Source of the DNA: Flavobacteriaceae bacterium
Lineage (GTDB): Bacteria > Bacteroidota > Bacteroidia > Flavobacteriales > Flavobacteriaceae
DNA: 41,442 nucleotides
NCBI GenBank assembly: GCA_029248455.1
Contig: JAQWJH010000015.1
Location: forward strand, 1-41,442
Reading direction: 5' to 3'
Translations under genes and position numbers: made by a program
Notes under the pieces: generated by a model
Seen by the model: only the letters and a program-made list of their open reading frames with translations
Databases searched by the model: none
What the model was told of the DNA's origin: nothing
Part shown: piece by piece, positions 17,953 through 27,140 of the stretch
How positions within the stretch are numbered: position 1 is the first letter of the stretch
How the letters are laid out: each line of letters starts with the position of its first letter

Positions 17953-18909
17953 ATGAAAAAAATTTTAAAATTTTTCTTGTTGTTTTTTTCAGCTGTTTTA
18001 TTTGCTCAAGAAAAGCCGTGTTCTAATAATTCAACCCTAACTGTTTCTGGAGATTTTAATGTGATAGCAAGCGGAACATATCCAATGATTATTCCAGCAC
18101 AAAAAATTTCTGGTTCTGGCTCTGGTTCACAAGTCTTTAGAAAAAATGTTGATATAAAGTTATCACTTGGAGCTAATGATGTTTTTGAAAGTTGTGTTGT
18201 AAAGTTAGATATCCAAGATTTTGATGATGGTTTACAATTTGATATTGACGGAGTGAATCTTTTAAATTTTCAACAAAAACACTGGGATAATTCATTTGGT
18301 GCTAATACAACTGAATTTAATGGAAACGGTAGATTTGTCACCTCAGGTGGCATGTGGACACCTTGGACAGGTCAAGGAAATCCAAAACTAGAAATTTCCA
18401 CAGGAAAGGTTCAATTAATGGTAGATACTAAAAATGGAGGAAGAGAAGATGCTTTACAATTTATGGATAGTACTGTAGCTGATTGGAAATTTATTTCATC
18501 TTTTACGTACGATTGTTTAGAAGGTTTCAATTTATTAATTGGAAATCAAAATGGAGGAGGAGGACCCTCTGGTATAAATGCTGAATTAACAGTTGAGGCC
18601 TACGTTGGGCCATGTGATTCAAAAAATAATTTTACTCTCCAAGACGACAACAATAAGATTTCAGTAGGAAGTTGTACTTGTAATGGATTAAACGATGGTA
18701 CTTTAGCACTTTCAGTTGAGGATTCTAGATATAATTATACAATTAGTGTAAGTGGAGTTTCTGAACCAATAACCATCCAGGGTTCTGAAAAGACAGCTAA
18801 CGTTACAGGTCTTGCTAAAGGCACTTATACTGTTTGTTTTAAAGTAGATGAAAATCCACTTTATGAACAATGTTTTGAGGCAGTTATTAATGAACCTGAC
18901 TCACTTTAA
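17953..18909 (+). CDS. Secreted protein with unrecognised beta-rich domain and the duplicated C-terminal domain
   Basis: 318 residues. Signal peptide MKKILKFFLLFFSAVLFAQ. Residues about 25-220 form a domain I do not recognise. It appears beta-rich, contains Gly/Ser stretches (SGSGSGSQVF), aromatic clusters (GMWTPWTGQGNP) and a Gly-rich loop (NQNGGGGPSG), and could be a binding module. Residues 225-318 repeat the C-terminal domain of the lectin protein at 16019. Last gene of the cassette, 5 bases after the lipoprotein. No enzyme motif and no canonical T9SS sorting domain are seen, and the stop comes at the same place in the shared domain as in the lectin gene. Confidence 0.8.
   Translation: MKKILKFFLLFFSAVLFAQEKPCSNNSTLTVSGDFNVIASGTYPMIIPAQKISGSGSGSQVFRKNVDIKLSLGANDVFESCVVKLDIQDFDDGLQFDIDGVNLLNFQQKHWDNSFGANTTEFNGNGRFVTSGGMWTPWTGQGNPKLEISTGKVQLMVDTKNGGREDALQFMDSTVADWKFISSFTYDCLEGFNLLIGNQNGGGGPSGINAELTVEAYVGPCDSKNNFTLQDDNNKISVGSCTCNGLNDGTLALSVEDSRYNYTISVSGVSEPITIQGSEKTANVTGLAKGTYTVCFKVDENPLYEQCFEAVINEPDSL
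18625..18906 (+). repeat. Shared 94-residue C-terminal domain, copy 2
   Basis: Second copy of the domain at 16922-17203, ungapped. Four cysteines are conserved in position (SCTC, VCF, QCF). The DNA differs at many third codon positions, so this is an old duplication rather than a recent conversion. Confidence 0.9.
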
Positions 18910-18927
18910 TTTGTCTAATAAGGATTA

Positions 18928-19383
18928 TTAAATAATTTTTAAAATCTGAATTTTGGAATTATTGAATGATATTTTTTCATTTTCTTTTTTACCAATTAAT
19001 AACTTCCCAATAGGACTTTTGTCGGAAATGCAATAATAGTTACTGTTTTTAAAAGCAAATGGTTTAGCAGAAACTGCTAAGTAATAATTATTTGCTTTAG
19101 TTACTACAATAGACCCAAGACTTATTTTATTTAAAGAATTAACATTATTTATTCTTAAAAGAAATTCATAATTTTTTTCGACTTCTTTTAATTGATTTCC
19201 AGTTTTTTCTATTTCAAGCTGTATAAGTGCTCTTCCAGTTTCATGCTTATCTCCTGCACTACTTTTTGTCTCTGAATTTAAAGACTCATAAAGTAAATCT
19301 AAACTTTTATTATACCCATGCAGTTTGGATTCTAAAAAACTCTTGCAATGATCGAAAAGTAAAGTTTTAATTGTTCTGTTCAT
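18928..19383 (-). CDS. GreA/GreB-like transcription elongation factor protein
   Basis: 151 residues. The N-terminal half is helical and charged and could form the Gre coiled coil (SSAGDKHETGRALIQLEIEK). The C-terminal half matches the Gre FKBP-like domain: LGSIVVTKANNYYLAVS, then ISDKSPIGKLLIGKKENEKISF, equivalent to the SPLGKALLGK segment of GreA. Gre factors rescue backtracked RNA polymerase. This type, with a divergent N-terminus, is common in Bacteroidota, and whether it stimulates cleavage is uncertain because the acidic coiled-coil tip cannot be placed with confidence. It is convergent with the cassette, 18 bases apart. Confidence 0.7.
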   Translation of the reverse strand: MNRTIKTLLFDHCKSFLESKLHGYNKSLDLLYESLNSETKSSAGDKHETGRALIQLEIEKTGNQLKEVEKNYEFLLRINNVNSLNKISLGSIVVTKANNYYLAVSAKPFAFKNSNYYCISDKSPIGKLLIGKKENEKISFNNSKIQILKII

Positions 19384-19407
19384 ATTTTACAAAACAAGTA
19401 GACTAAT

Positions 19408-20367
19408 TTAGTTAGGTAAAATAACTTTATCAATTACATGTATTACTCCGTTATTAGCTTGAATATCTACTGCTGTAATTTTACTAACCCTATTGTTTCC
19501 ATCTGTAATTGTAGCTCCACCAGTTACATTGGCAGTTATCTTTCCGCCTAGTGTAGTGAGCTCTAAATTATCTGATAAATCAGTAGATAATGCATTGCTT
19601 TCAGCAATAACGTGATGATTTAACGTTGCTCTAAGTGTTGGCTCATCAATATTTGAAAGTCTTTGAACATTTAGTTCAGTTAACAGATTGAAAAATGCTT
19701 GGTCTGTAGGAGCAAAAACAGTAAACGGAGCAGGTGAAGATCCTGTTAGAGTGGATAGAATATTAACATAATTAACAGTTAAATCAGCTCTAGTAAGAGC
19801 TGTTCTTAAATTAGCTAAATTGTAATCTGAAGTTACGAACGTAACAACTGTCGGAATGGGTATAACTGCATTGACCGCGTGAACAATTCCATTGGTTGCC
19901 CTTACATTACCTTGTGTAATTCTAGCAGCACCATTAATAGTTACTCTCATATTTATTTGCTCTATATACATTGACAGGGGAGTGGAAGAAGAATCGCTAG
20001 TAGCTACGGTACTATAATAGCCACTTTCAATATCACGATATTCTAAGACATCGGTCATTACGTGATTGAGGAGCACCTGTTTCAGTAAATCCTCAGGGAT
20101 ATCATCAATACTTTGAAAACCATTATTCATTAAAAAATCTCTAAAAGCCATATTTGATGGAGCAAATAATGTGTATTTATCAGAACCATCCAATACTTTA
20201 CTCAAATCTGTTTTATCCAAAGCATATGCTAAAAAGGTGTAGTTAGAGCTGGTGTTAATCAAATCTGAAATAGACATCACTTCTGGCTCATATACCTCGT
20301 CATTATCTGAGCATGAAACAATAAATAATAATGTGAATACGGAAAATAATTTAATAAAATTTTTCAT
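19408..20367 (-). CDS. Fasciclin-domain lipoprotein (two FAS1 domains)
   Basis: 319 residues. Lipobox FIVSC with Cys at 19, followed by SDNDE, an acidic pattern that fits surface export in Bacteroidota. Two FAS1 domains follow (about 32-172 and 175-319), each with the family boxes: YTLFAPSNMAF and NGIVHAVNAVI in the first, FTVFAPTDQAF and NGVIHVIDKVI in the second. FAS1 domains mediate adhesion or matrix binding. It is 24 bases downstream of the Gre-like gene start on the same strand and has its own 167-base upstream region, so it may head that transcript. Confidence 0.93.
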   Translation of the reverse strand: MKNFIKLFSVFTLLFIVSCSDNDEVYEPEVMSISDLINTSSNYTFLAYALDKTDLSKVLDGSDKYTLFAPSNMAFRDFLMNNGFQSIDDIPEDLLKQVLLNHVMTDVLEYRDIESGYYSTVATSDSSSTPLSMYIEQINMRVTINGAARITQGNVRATNGIVHAVNAVIPIPTVVTFVTSDYNLANLRTALTRADLTVNYVNILSTLTGSSPAPFTVFAPTDQAFFNLLTELNVQRLSNIDEPTLRATLNHHVIAESNALSTDLSDNLELTTLGGKITANVTGGATITDGNNRVSKITAVDIQANNGVIHVIDKVILPN

Positions 20368-20534
20368 TTTAGTTTTTTTAAATCTATTTACAAATAGTAT
20401 GCCATAAATATATATATAACTTGTTTATCTATCTTAAAAAACAATGACAATATAATTTAAATTGATTTCGATTAATTTTACTAATAGATATTAACTAAAT
20501 TGTTTTAAATTTTTAACAACATTAATTTTCAAAT

Positions 20535-21071
20535 TTGAAAAAAATTATTTCATTAGGTGTTTTTGTTGAATTGTTGATTTTTTTAATTTTTTTTTTGAGT
20601 TTTGATAATATTTCAGAAACTTTTAGGTATTCAGCAAGATATTCAGGAAGGTTATCTCTAATTGTATATATATATTGTTTTTATGTATTCTCGGGGGAAT
20701 TTGAAGGAAATAAATACAATAAAACAAAAAAAGTAGTTTTATTATTTTCTATACTACATCTTATACATTTTATATATTTAGCTTTTTCAGTTTGGTTAAA
20801 TGAACTTCCAATTATTCCCTTTAAATTATTAGGAGGATTTATAGCTTATATTTTAATAATAATATATCCTTTATTAATAGATAAAATAAAAAAAACCATT
20901 TATCATATTATATATTTTTATTATGTGGGAATAGTAATGGCCGTAACTTACTTAGCCAGAATTAAAGGTGAGTTTGTTGGAGCACCAACAGAACTCTTTC
21001 ATTATTTTGGATTTTCGATAGTAATCCTAATTTTTATATTATTTGGATATAAAATGTCTAAGAAAAGTTGA
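20535..21071 (+). CDS. Small membrane protein resembling ferric-reductase-like transmembrane proteins
   Basis: 178 residues, strongly hydrophobic with about six membrane segments. The start is TTG (MKKIISLG after initiation). Motifs RYSARYSGRLSL and HLIHFIYLAF resemble the helix-plus-His pattern of a ferric-reductase-like / MsrQ-type family, in which His residues in the membrane bind haem. The match is from memory of the pattern and is moderate. It stands alone, divergent from the fasciclin gene and convergent with the small gene at 21090. No redox partner gene is adjacent. Confidence 0.6.
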   Translation: MKKIISLGVFVELLIFLIFFLSFDNISETFRYSARYSGRLSLIVYIYCFYVFSGEFEGNKYNKTKKVVLLFSILHLIHFIYLAFSVWLNELPIIPFKLLGGFIAYILIIIYPLLIDKIKKTIYHIIYFYYVGIVMAVTYLARIKGEFVGAPTELFHYFGFSIVILIFILFGYKMSKKS

Positions 21072-21089
21072 TAAAAAAGCAAGTTTTTG

Positions 21090-21377
21090 TTAGAAATTAT
21101 CTTTTTCAAACTCTTCTAAGCTCCATATAACTTCTGGTTTATCAATATAATCCTCATCTAATCCAACAGCTTTAGCATGTATGTCAATATCAGAATTATT
21201 TAATCTTACTAACCAATAATCAATTTTATTAATTCTAGTAATACCCTCAATTAATTCAGCATCTATGTTATGATTCTTTTTTAAAAAGTAACAAAAAAAA
21301 TAACAACTTTTCCAGCTTTGATTTTCTTTTGGTTTGAAATTTACAAGAAATTCATCTATAAGTTTTTGACTTTCCAT
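21090..21377 (-). CDS. Small hypothetical cytoplasmic protein
   Basis: 95 residues from ATG 21377; an in-frame TTG at 21392 would add five residues (MKKNE). No signal peptide or membrane segment. It contains an early SWKSCYFFCYFLKK segment with two Cys, a DYWLVRLNN strand, IDIHAKAVGLDED, and an acidic C-terminus ending in a WSLEEFEKD helix. The Cys, DYW and DIHAKA spacing faintly recalls small transglutaminase-like folds, but this is not strong enough for a name. I do not recognise it. Confidence 0.55.
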   Translation of the reverse strand: MESQKLIDEFLVNFKPKENQSWKSCYFFCYFLKKNHNIDAELIEGITRINKIDYWLVRLNNSDIDIHAKAVGLDEDYIDKPEVIWSLEEFEKDNF

Positions 21378-21436
21378 TTCATTTTTTTTCAAAAATACAC
21401 ATATAATTTTACTCTAATATTAATTAAAAAATATTT

Positions 21437-21979
21437 TTAAAAAACTCCTTTTACATGCATAACTTCTAAATTAAAATATCCTTTTTGTTTGTCTGAAATT
21501 AGAAAACCAATTGTTCTCATATTTTCAATTTTCAGTCGTGGTGCTCTTGATGAATAGTAGCCCATGAATGTCGGTTCTAATTCTTTAATTGGAATGATTA
21601 TTTCTTCCCAAACTCCTTTTTTTGTTTGAAAATTTGTTGAATAATTAATTGATCCATTTCTTTCACTAACTCTGAACTTATATATTTTTCCATCGCCTTT
21701 TAATTTAATCTTGAAAGATTTAATTCCATTCATTTCGCCATTTTTTGTTCCTAGCCTACAAGACGCAAATCCACCATTATTTTCCAATGATACTTCTCCT
21801 TCAAATATTAAATTACCATCACTGTTTAAGTATAAATTTGATTTCGAAATACCACCCATGACATCATCATTTACAATTCTCCAATTTTCAATACCTATCT
21901 CCTTACTTGTGTTGATTACATCAACTTCTTGTGAGAATAAAGTCAATGAAAAAAAAAATAAAGTAATATAATTTTTCAT
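21437..21979 (-). CDS. CIA30-family secreted protein
   Basis: 180 residues. It has a signal peptide (MKNYITLFFFSLTLFSQ) and then the CIA30 (NADH:ubiquinone oxidoreductase intermediate-associated 30) beta-jelly-roll: WRIVNDDVMGGISKS, LIFEGEVSLENNGGFASCR, and a late RTIGFLISDKQKGYFNLEV. In bacteria these small exported CIA30 proteins have no proven role; the fold resembles carbohydrate-binding modules. It is divergent from rarA with about 73 bases between them. Confidence 0.88.
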   Translation of the reverse strand: MKNYITLFFFSLTLFSQEVDVINTSKEIGIENWRIVNDDVMGGISKSNLYLNSDGNLIFEGEVSLENNGGFASCRLGTKNGEMNGIKSFKIKLKGDGKIYKFRVSERNGSINYSTNFQTKKGVWEEIIIPIKELEPTFMGYYSSRAPRLKIENMRTIGFLISDKQKGYFNLEVMHVKGVF

Positions 21980-22052
21980 TTATAATTTTAATTAATTCAA
22001 GTGTTTTTTTAATTAATTTAGGAAAGATAATTAAATTATTATTGTTTTTAAT

Positions 22053-23330
22053 ATGACTGAACCGTTAGCTGAAAGATTACGTCCAAAAAAATTAGAAGAT
22101 TACATTAGTCAATCTCACTTAGTTGGTAAAAAAGGCATCTTAACAAAGCACATTAAAAGAGGATTAATTCCATCAATTATTTTTTGGGGCCCCCCTGGAA
22201 CAGGAAAAACTACACTTGCTAACATTATAGCTTTAGAGTCTCAAAGACCTTTTTATACATTAAGCGCTATTAATTCTGGAGTTAAAGATATTCGTGATGT
22301 TATTAACAAGGCTAAACAGAGTGGCGGTTTATTTACTGCAAAAAATCCAATACTATTCATAGATGAAATTCATAGGTTTAGTAAATCACAACAAGATTCT
22401 TTATTACAAGCTGTTGAAAAGGGTTGGATTACATTAATAGGGGCAACTACAGAAAATCCAAGCTTTGAGGTGATTTCTGCTTTGTTGTCAAGATGTCAAG
22501 TCTACACACTTAATTCGTTTAATAAAAATGATTTAGAGTTGCTTTTAAAACGAGCAATCAGTAAAGACGATCAATTATCTAAAAAGAGAATAAAGCTCAA
22601 AGAAACAACAGCTTTATTGAGATTTTCGGGTGGAGATGCTAGAAAGCTTCTTAATATTTTTGAATTAATTGTTAATTCTTTTGATAAAGACGAGATTATA
22701 TTAACAGATGCGACTGTAACTAGCATGATTCAAAATGATAACTTAAATTATGATAAATCTGGGGATCAACACTATGATATTATTTCAGCATTTATAAAAT
22801 CAATAAGAGGAAGTGATCCAAATGCGGCTGTATATTGGCTAGCAAGAATGATTCAAGGAGGAGAAGATTTGAAGTTTATTGCAAGAAGAATGATTATTCT
22901 TGCAAGTGAAGATATAGGAAATGCAAATCCAACGGCACTAGTTCTAGCTAACAATACATTTCAAGCCGTTTCAATTATTGGTAATCCTGAGTCAAGAATC
23001 ATATTAAGTCAATGTGCTACTTATTTAGCTTGCAGTGAAAAAAGTAATTCAGCTTACAAAGCAATAAATAAGGCTCAGCAAAAAGTTGAAGAAACAGGAA
23101 ACCTATCCGTACCAATTGAGATTAGAAATGCGCCTACAAAATTAATGAAAGAATTAGGTTATGGAGAGACTTATAAATATGCTCACGACTATAAAAATAG
23201 TTTTATTAAACAAGAATTTATGCCAGAAAAAATTAAAGGTGAAAAACTTTATGAACCTGGAAAAAATATGAGAGAAAATAGTCAAAGAGATTATTTGAAA
23301 AAAAACTGGAAAGACAAGTATGATTATTGA
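22053..23330 (+). CDS. rarA: Replication-associated recombination protein A (AAA+ ATPase)
   Basis: 425 residues. N-terminal PLAERLRPKKLEDYISQSHLVG is diagnostic of RarA/MgsA (WRNIP1 family). Walker A GPPGTGKTT (46-54), Walker B with sensor LFIDEIHRFSKSQQD (about 101-115), and sensor 1 IGATTENPSFEV follow, then the RarA tetramerisation region with ISAFIKSIRGSDPNAAVYWLARM. Full-length. It acts at stalled replication forks with single-stranded DNA-binding protein. It is a housekeeping gene in its own transcript, at the boundary before the carbohydrate genes. Confidence 0.96.
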   Translation: MTEPLAERLRPKKLEDYISQSHLVGKKGILTKHIKRGLIPSIIFWGPPGTGKTTLANIIALESQRPFYTLSAINSGVKDIRDVINKAKQSGGLFTAKNPILFIDEIHRFSKSQQDSLLQAVEKGWITLIGATTENPSFEVISALLSRCQVYTLNSFNKNDLELLLKRAISKDDQLSKKRIKLKETTALLRFSGGDARKLLNIFELIVNSFDKDEIILTDATVTSMIQNDNLNYDKSGDQHYDIISAFIKSIRGSDPNAAVYWLARMIQGGEDLKFIARRMIILASEDIGNANPTALVLANNTFQAVSIIGNPESRIILSQCATYLACSEKSNSAYKAINKAQQKVEETGNLSVPIEIRNAPTKLMKELGYGETYKYAHDYKNSFIKQEFMPEKIKGEKLYEPGKNMRENSQRDYLKKNWKDKYDY

Positions 23331-23408
23331 CAATTTTATGATCTTAAATCCTAATAAAATGACTTATTTGTAATCTTTGTTTTTATTAATTTCTTATAAT
23401 TTAATTTT

Positions 23409-24566
23409 ATGAAAAATTTGATTAAAAATTATTATTTATTATTTGTATTCTTTTTGAGTTGTTCAGGTGGTTCGGACAGTCCCACAGAAGTTGTGAGTGA
23501 TATTGATCCTGAACCAGTTACAATTACGGATAGTTTTAAAAAAATCCTTTCTGACGAGTACAACACTGAAACTTTTAAATTTGGTGCCACTTTAAATTAT
23601 TATCAGTTTGATTCAAATGTTGAGGACTTATTTTTAAAAGAATTTGATTATTTAGTTGCTGAAAATTCATTTAAACAAACAATAGTTCATCCAGAACCTG
23701 ATGTGTGGAACTGGGAAAGAGCAGATGCATTCATTGATTTTGCTAATAAAAATAATCTTCAAATGCGAGTACATGGTCCAATAGGTCCTCAGTCTTCGAC
23801 TTGGGCAAAAAATGATTCCAGAACTAAAGAAGAGCTTACTAAAAATTACGAAGAATTTTTGACTGAACTTTGCAAGAAAATCAATGTTCAAAATAATATC
23901 AAATGGATGGATGTCGTAAACGAAACAATAGATATGAATGCTAATTGGACTATTGAAAAAGATGGGACTGGATATCAAAATCCTTGGACTCAAATAGGAG
24001 AAAATGCGGATGGCATCCCTTTATATATAATTAGATCTTTTGAAATTGCTAAAGAATACGCACCCAATATCAGTCTAGTTTTTAATCAACATCAAGGTAT
24101 GCAACCTGCAATGTGGGATAAAGTGAAAGAAACTATTTTATATTTAAAAAACAAAGGATTAAAAGTAGATGGACTTGGATGGCAGTCACATTTGAGAGAC
24201 AATGTAGTACTATCTTTAAACAAAGAAAAGTTGGATTATTTGATGTCATTAATTGACTGGGCACACCAAAATGATTTGGATTTTCATATTACTGAAATTG
24301 ATTATAGAATGACTGGAAATCCACCCTCTACTTCTCAGTACGATAGACAAGCTCATGGATATGCAAATATTTTAAAAGCAATAATGAGTAAGAGAAATAA
24401 TGGTGTTGTAACTTTTAATACATGGGGAGTTTATGATAAAAATGATGCCGCTTCTCATGAATATAAATATATGTATGATTCAAATCTAAACCCAAAGAAG
24501 GCTGTAGATTTATTAAAAAGCACTTTAAAGAACAAAGATTTGTCACAAAAATATTATGACAATTGA
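23409..24566 (+). CDS. GH10 endo-1,4-beta-xylanase lipoprotein
   Basis: 385 residues. Lipobox LFFLSC near residue 18, then a Ser/Glu-rich linker and a single GH10 TIM barrel. The acid/base is Glu172 in WMDVVNETID and the nucleophile Glu296 in FHITEIDYRM. Other family marks are FKQTIVHPEPDVWNWERAD, MRVHGPIGPQSSTW, FNQHQG and FNTWGVYDKNDAASH. It cleaves internal bonds in beta-1,4-xylan, probably at the cell surface or periplasm. No carbohydrate-binding module is attached. A sulfatase follows 18 bases later, which suggests one transcript. Confidence 0.93.
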   Translation: MKNLIKNYYLLFVFFLSCSGGSDSPTEVVSDIDPEPVTITDSFKKILSDEYNTETFKFGATLNYYQFDSNVEDLFLKEFDYLVAENSFKQTIVHPEPDVWNWERADAFIDFANKNNLQMRVHGPIGPQSSTWAKNDSRTKEELTKNYEEFLTELCKKINVQNNIKWMDVVNETIDMNANWTIEKDGTGYQNPWTQIGENADGIPLYIIRSFEIAKEYAPNISLVFNQHQGMQPAMWDKVKETILYLKNKGLKVDGLGWQSHLRDNVVLSLNKEKLDYLMSLIDWAHQNDLDFHITEIDYRMTGNPPSTSQYDRQAHGYANILKAIMSKRNNGVVTFNTWGVYDKNDAASHEYKYMYDSNLNPKKAVDLLKSTLKNKDLSQKYYDN

Positions 24567-24584
24567 TATAAAATATTTCATATA

Positions 24585-25997
24585 ATGAATAAATTTTATT
24601 TTCTATTAATTGCATTGTGCTTAATTTCTTGCAATGAGGAACCTTCTAAAAGTCCTAACTTTATATTTATACTGAGTGATGATCAAGGATGGAATGGAAC
24701 ATCCTATAAAATGATAGATAGTCAAGATTATTCAAAAAGTGATTATTATGAAACTCCAAATATTGAAAACTTAGCAAAATCGGGAATGACTTTTTCACGC
24801 GCCTATTCTGCAGGCCCAACCTGTTCTCCCTCGAGATATGCTATACAATTTGGACAAACTCCCGCTAGACTTAAGCATATTAGAGTCTCTATGAATGTTG
24901 ACCATATAGATCACAATGGAATGGTCTCTATACCACGTGCACTTAAAAAAGTTGACAGTAGTTATGTAGCTGGACATTTTGGAAAATTTGGGATGTATTC
25001 TGAACCCAAAAATTTTGGATATGATTTCAGTGACGGCATGACAGGAAACATTGATGGTAATATTGATGGTACTGTAAATACAAAATGGCTTCCACAACAT
25101 CACGAAGATCCCAAGCAAATTTTTGGAATAACTGGAAGGTCCATATCGTTTATGGAAAATCAAGTCAAAGAGAATAACCCATTTTATCTTCAGGTTTCTC
25201 ATTATGCTGTTCATTCAGATCTTGTTTCAAGAAAAGAAGTTTATGAAAAATATAAAGAAAAAAAAAGAGGAAAATATCATGAAAATCCCTCAATTGCAGC
25301 AATGACAGAAGACCTTGATCTGAGTGTTGGAAAAATTATTGATAAAGTTAAAGATTTAGGCATTCAGGATAACACATATATAATTTACATGTCTGATAAT
25401 GGAGCTGTTGAACAAATATTGGGAAGTAAAAAAACAAATAAAAAAAACAAAGGATATAATTACCCGTTAAGACATGGTAAGGGAACTTTATATGAGGGTG
25501 GTATTAGAGTTCCTTTTATTATTTCTGGTCCTAAAATTCCTAACGGTAGTATTTCAAACACTCCCATTTCCGGCGTAGACATACTACCAACTATACAAGC
25601 CTTAGTTTCTAACAATTTTGAACTTACAAAAATAATGGATGGCGGAAGTTTTAAAAATAATTTATTTAAAGACCAAAATTCCAAAGTTATAAGAAATAAT
25701 GATTTTCTTATTTTTCACCTTCCTTTTCGAAGAGGAAGCTTTAATCCACACTCAGCTATTATTAAGGATAATTTTAAGCTTATTAAATTTACTAATACTA
25801 ATAATTTATTGTTATTTGATTTGAACAATGATATCAATGAAAAAAATAATATTTCTAATCAACTTCAAAAAAAGACTAAGGAGCTTGATTTATTATTAGA
25901 AAAATATTTGAAAGATGTCAAGGCACCAAAATGGAAACAAGGAATTAATTGGCGACCCTCTAAAAAAACACTGAAAGAGTTCAATTCATTTTATTGA
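24585..25997 (+). CDS. S1-family sulfatase lipoprotein
   Basis: 470 residues. Lipobox CLISC with Cys at 16. The formylglycine motif is Cys80 in PTCSPSRYAI (C-x-P-x-R), so it needs conversion by a maturation enzyme not seen here. Metal ligands fit FILSDDQGWNG near the start and YIIYMSDNGAVEQ later; KHGKGTLYEGGIRVPF-like sequence (RHGKGTLYEGGIRVPF) is present as in arylsulfatase A types. The FGKFGMYSEPKNFG segment replaces the usual GKWHLG-type stretch. The substrate is unknown; the GH10 gene 18 bases upstream hints at a sulfated hemicellulose or algal glycan. Confidence 0.92.
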   Translation: MNKFYFLLIALCLISCNEEPSKSPNFIFILSDDQGWNGTSYKMIDSQDYSKSDYYETPNIENLAKSGMTFSRAYSAGPTCSPSRYAIQFGQTPARLKHIRVSMNVDHIDHNGMVSIPRALKKVDSSYVAGHFGKFGMYSEPKNFGYDFSDGMTGNIDGNIDGTVNTKWLPQHHEDPKQIFGITGRSISFMENQVKENNPFYLQVSHYAVHSDLVSRKEVYEKYKEKKRGKYHENPSIAAMTEDLDLSVGKIIDKVKDLGIQDNTYIIYMSDNGAVEQILGSKKTNKKNKGYNYPLRHGKGTLYEGGIRVPFIISGPKIPNGSISNTPISGVDILPTIQALVSNNFELTKIMDGGSFKNNLFKDQNSKVIRNNDFLIFHLPFRRGSFNPHSAIIKDNFKLIKFTNTNNLLLFDLNNDINEKNNISNQLQKKTKELDLLLEKYLKDVKAPKWKQGINWRPSKKTLKEFNSFY

Positions 25998-26093
25998 TTT
26001 TTTAATTTAAAAAATTGTATTGATGGTTCTAAAAATAAATCAATAACTTTCCAATAATATTTTTCACAATAGTTTCATAATTATTATTCTAAT

Positions 26094-27140
26094 ATGAAAG
26101 TTAGCTTACATAAGGTATTGTTACAAAAACGATTTCCTCTAAAAATTAGTAGGTTTATTTCTAATTCATGTTATAATGTATTTGTTAAAGTAGAAAAGGA
26201 TGGTATAGTTGGTTGGGGTGAATCTGTTCCTGGTGAAACGGGAGCTCAAAATGCTAATGAAATTATTAAAGAATTAGAAAAACTAATTAGTACAGGTATT
26301 GATGTAAAATCTATTTCTGAAATAGAATATTTATCTAGAAAACTAAAAATATCACCATGTTCCTATGCTGGGTTGGACATAGCCCTATGGGACTGGAAAG
26401 CAAAAAAAGCAGAAATGCCATTACATGATATTTTGGGGTTACCCTTGCCTAAGATTAAAACTTCTTTGACTTTAGGAATTATGAGTCCTCAATCTGTTAA
26501 AAAAAGAATTCCTCTTCTATTTGAAAATAATTCAGCAAAATTTCTAAAAATTAAATTAGGTTCCCCAGAGGGAATTGACAGTGATAAAATAATGTATGAG
26601 CAAGTATTGGAGAGCTCAAAACCATATAATTTGGGTCTTAGAGTTGATGCAAATGGTGGATGGTCAACTGAGGATGCTAAGCATATGATAGAATGGCTTT
26701 CCAAAAGAGAATGTGATTATGTAGAGCAGCCTATTGCCCTTGGAAAGGAAAAAGATCTTAAAACATTATATCAAAATAGACTTTTGCCCATATTTGTTGA
26801 TGAATCATGTAGAGTTTCAAAGGACATCGTTCAGTACTCACAGTGGGTAGATGGTATAAATTTAAAATTAATGAAGAGTGGAGGAATCACTGAAGGCTTG
26901 AAAGTATTGTCAACAGCAAAAGCTTACGGCTTACAGACAATGATTGGATGCATGAGTGAATCATCGGTTTCTATTTCTGCCGCTGCTTCAATTTCCGGTC
27001 ATATTGATCATATTGATCTTGACTCTCATTATAACTTAAATCCAGATCCAGGATCGGGTGCAGAAATGATCGATGGGATAACAATGCCAAGAATAGTTCC
27101 AGGCCATGGTGCTTTTTTAATTAAAGACTTTCAAAAATAA
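26094..27140 (+). CDS. dgcA: Enolase-superfamily racemase, probable N-acetyl-D-glutamate racemase DgcA
   Basis: 348 residues of the mandelate racemase/muconate lactonising group. Catalytic and metal residues: Lys152-x-Lys154 in FLKIKLG, Asp in RVDANGGW, Glu in YVEQP, Asp in FVDES, and Lys in LKLMKSGG. By itself it would be called a dipeptide (L-Ala-D/L-Glu) epimerase. The next gene, overlapping it by one base (TAATG), encodes a DUF1611/DgcN protein, and that pairing is established for the D-glutamate pathway in which DgcA turns N-acetyl-D-Glu into N-acetyl-L-Glu. Cytoplasmic. Confidence 0.85.
   Translation: MKVSLHKVLLQKRFPLKISRFISNSCYNVFVKVEKDGIVGWGESVPGETGAQNANEIIKELEKLISTGIDVKSISEIEYLSRKLKISPCSYAGLDIALWDWKAKKAEMPLHDILGLPLPKIKTSLTLGIMSPQSVKKRIPLLFENNSAKFLKIKLGSPEGIDSDKIMYEQVLESSKPYNLGLRVDANGGWSTEDAKHMIEWLSKRECDYVEQPIALGKEKDLKTLYQNRLLPIFVDESCRVSKDIVQYSQWVDGINLKLMKSGGITEGLKVLSTAKAYGLQTMIGCMSESSVSISAAASISGHIDHIDLDSHYNLNPDPGSGAEMIDGITMPRIVPGHGAFLIKDFQK

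Noticed and set aside
21072-21089. Terminator hairpin between the membrane protein and the small gene at 21090
   Set aside because: The only pairing is a short A-run with a T-run, without G or C in the stem, so it is too weak to call.
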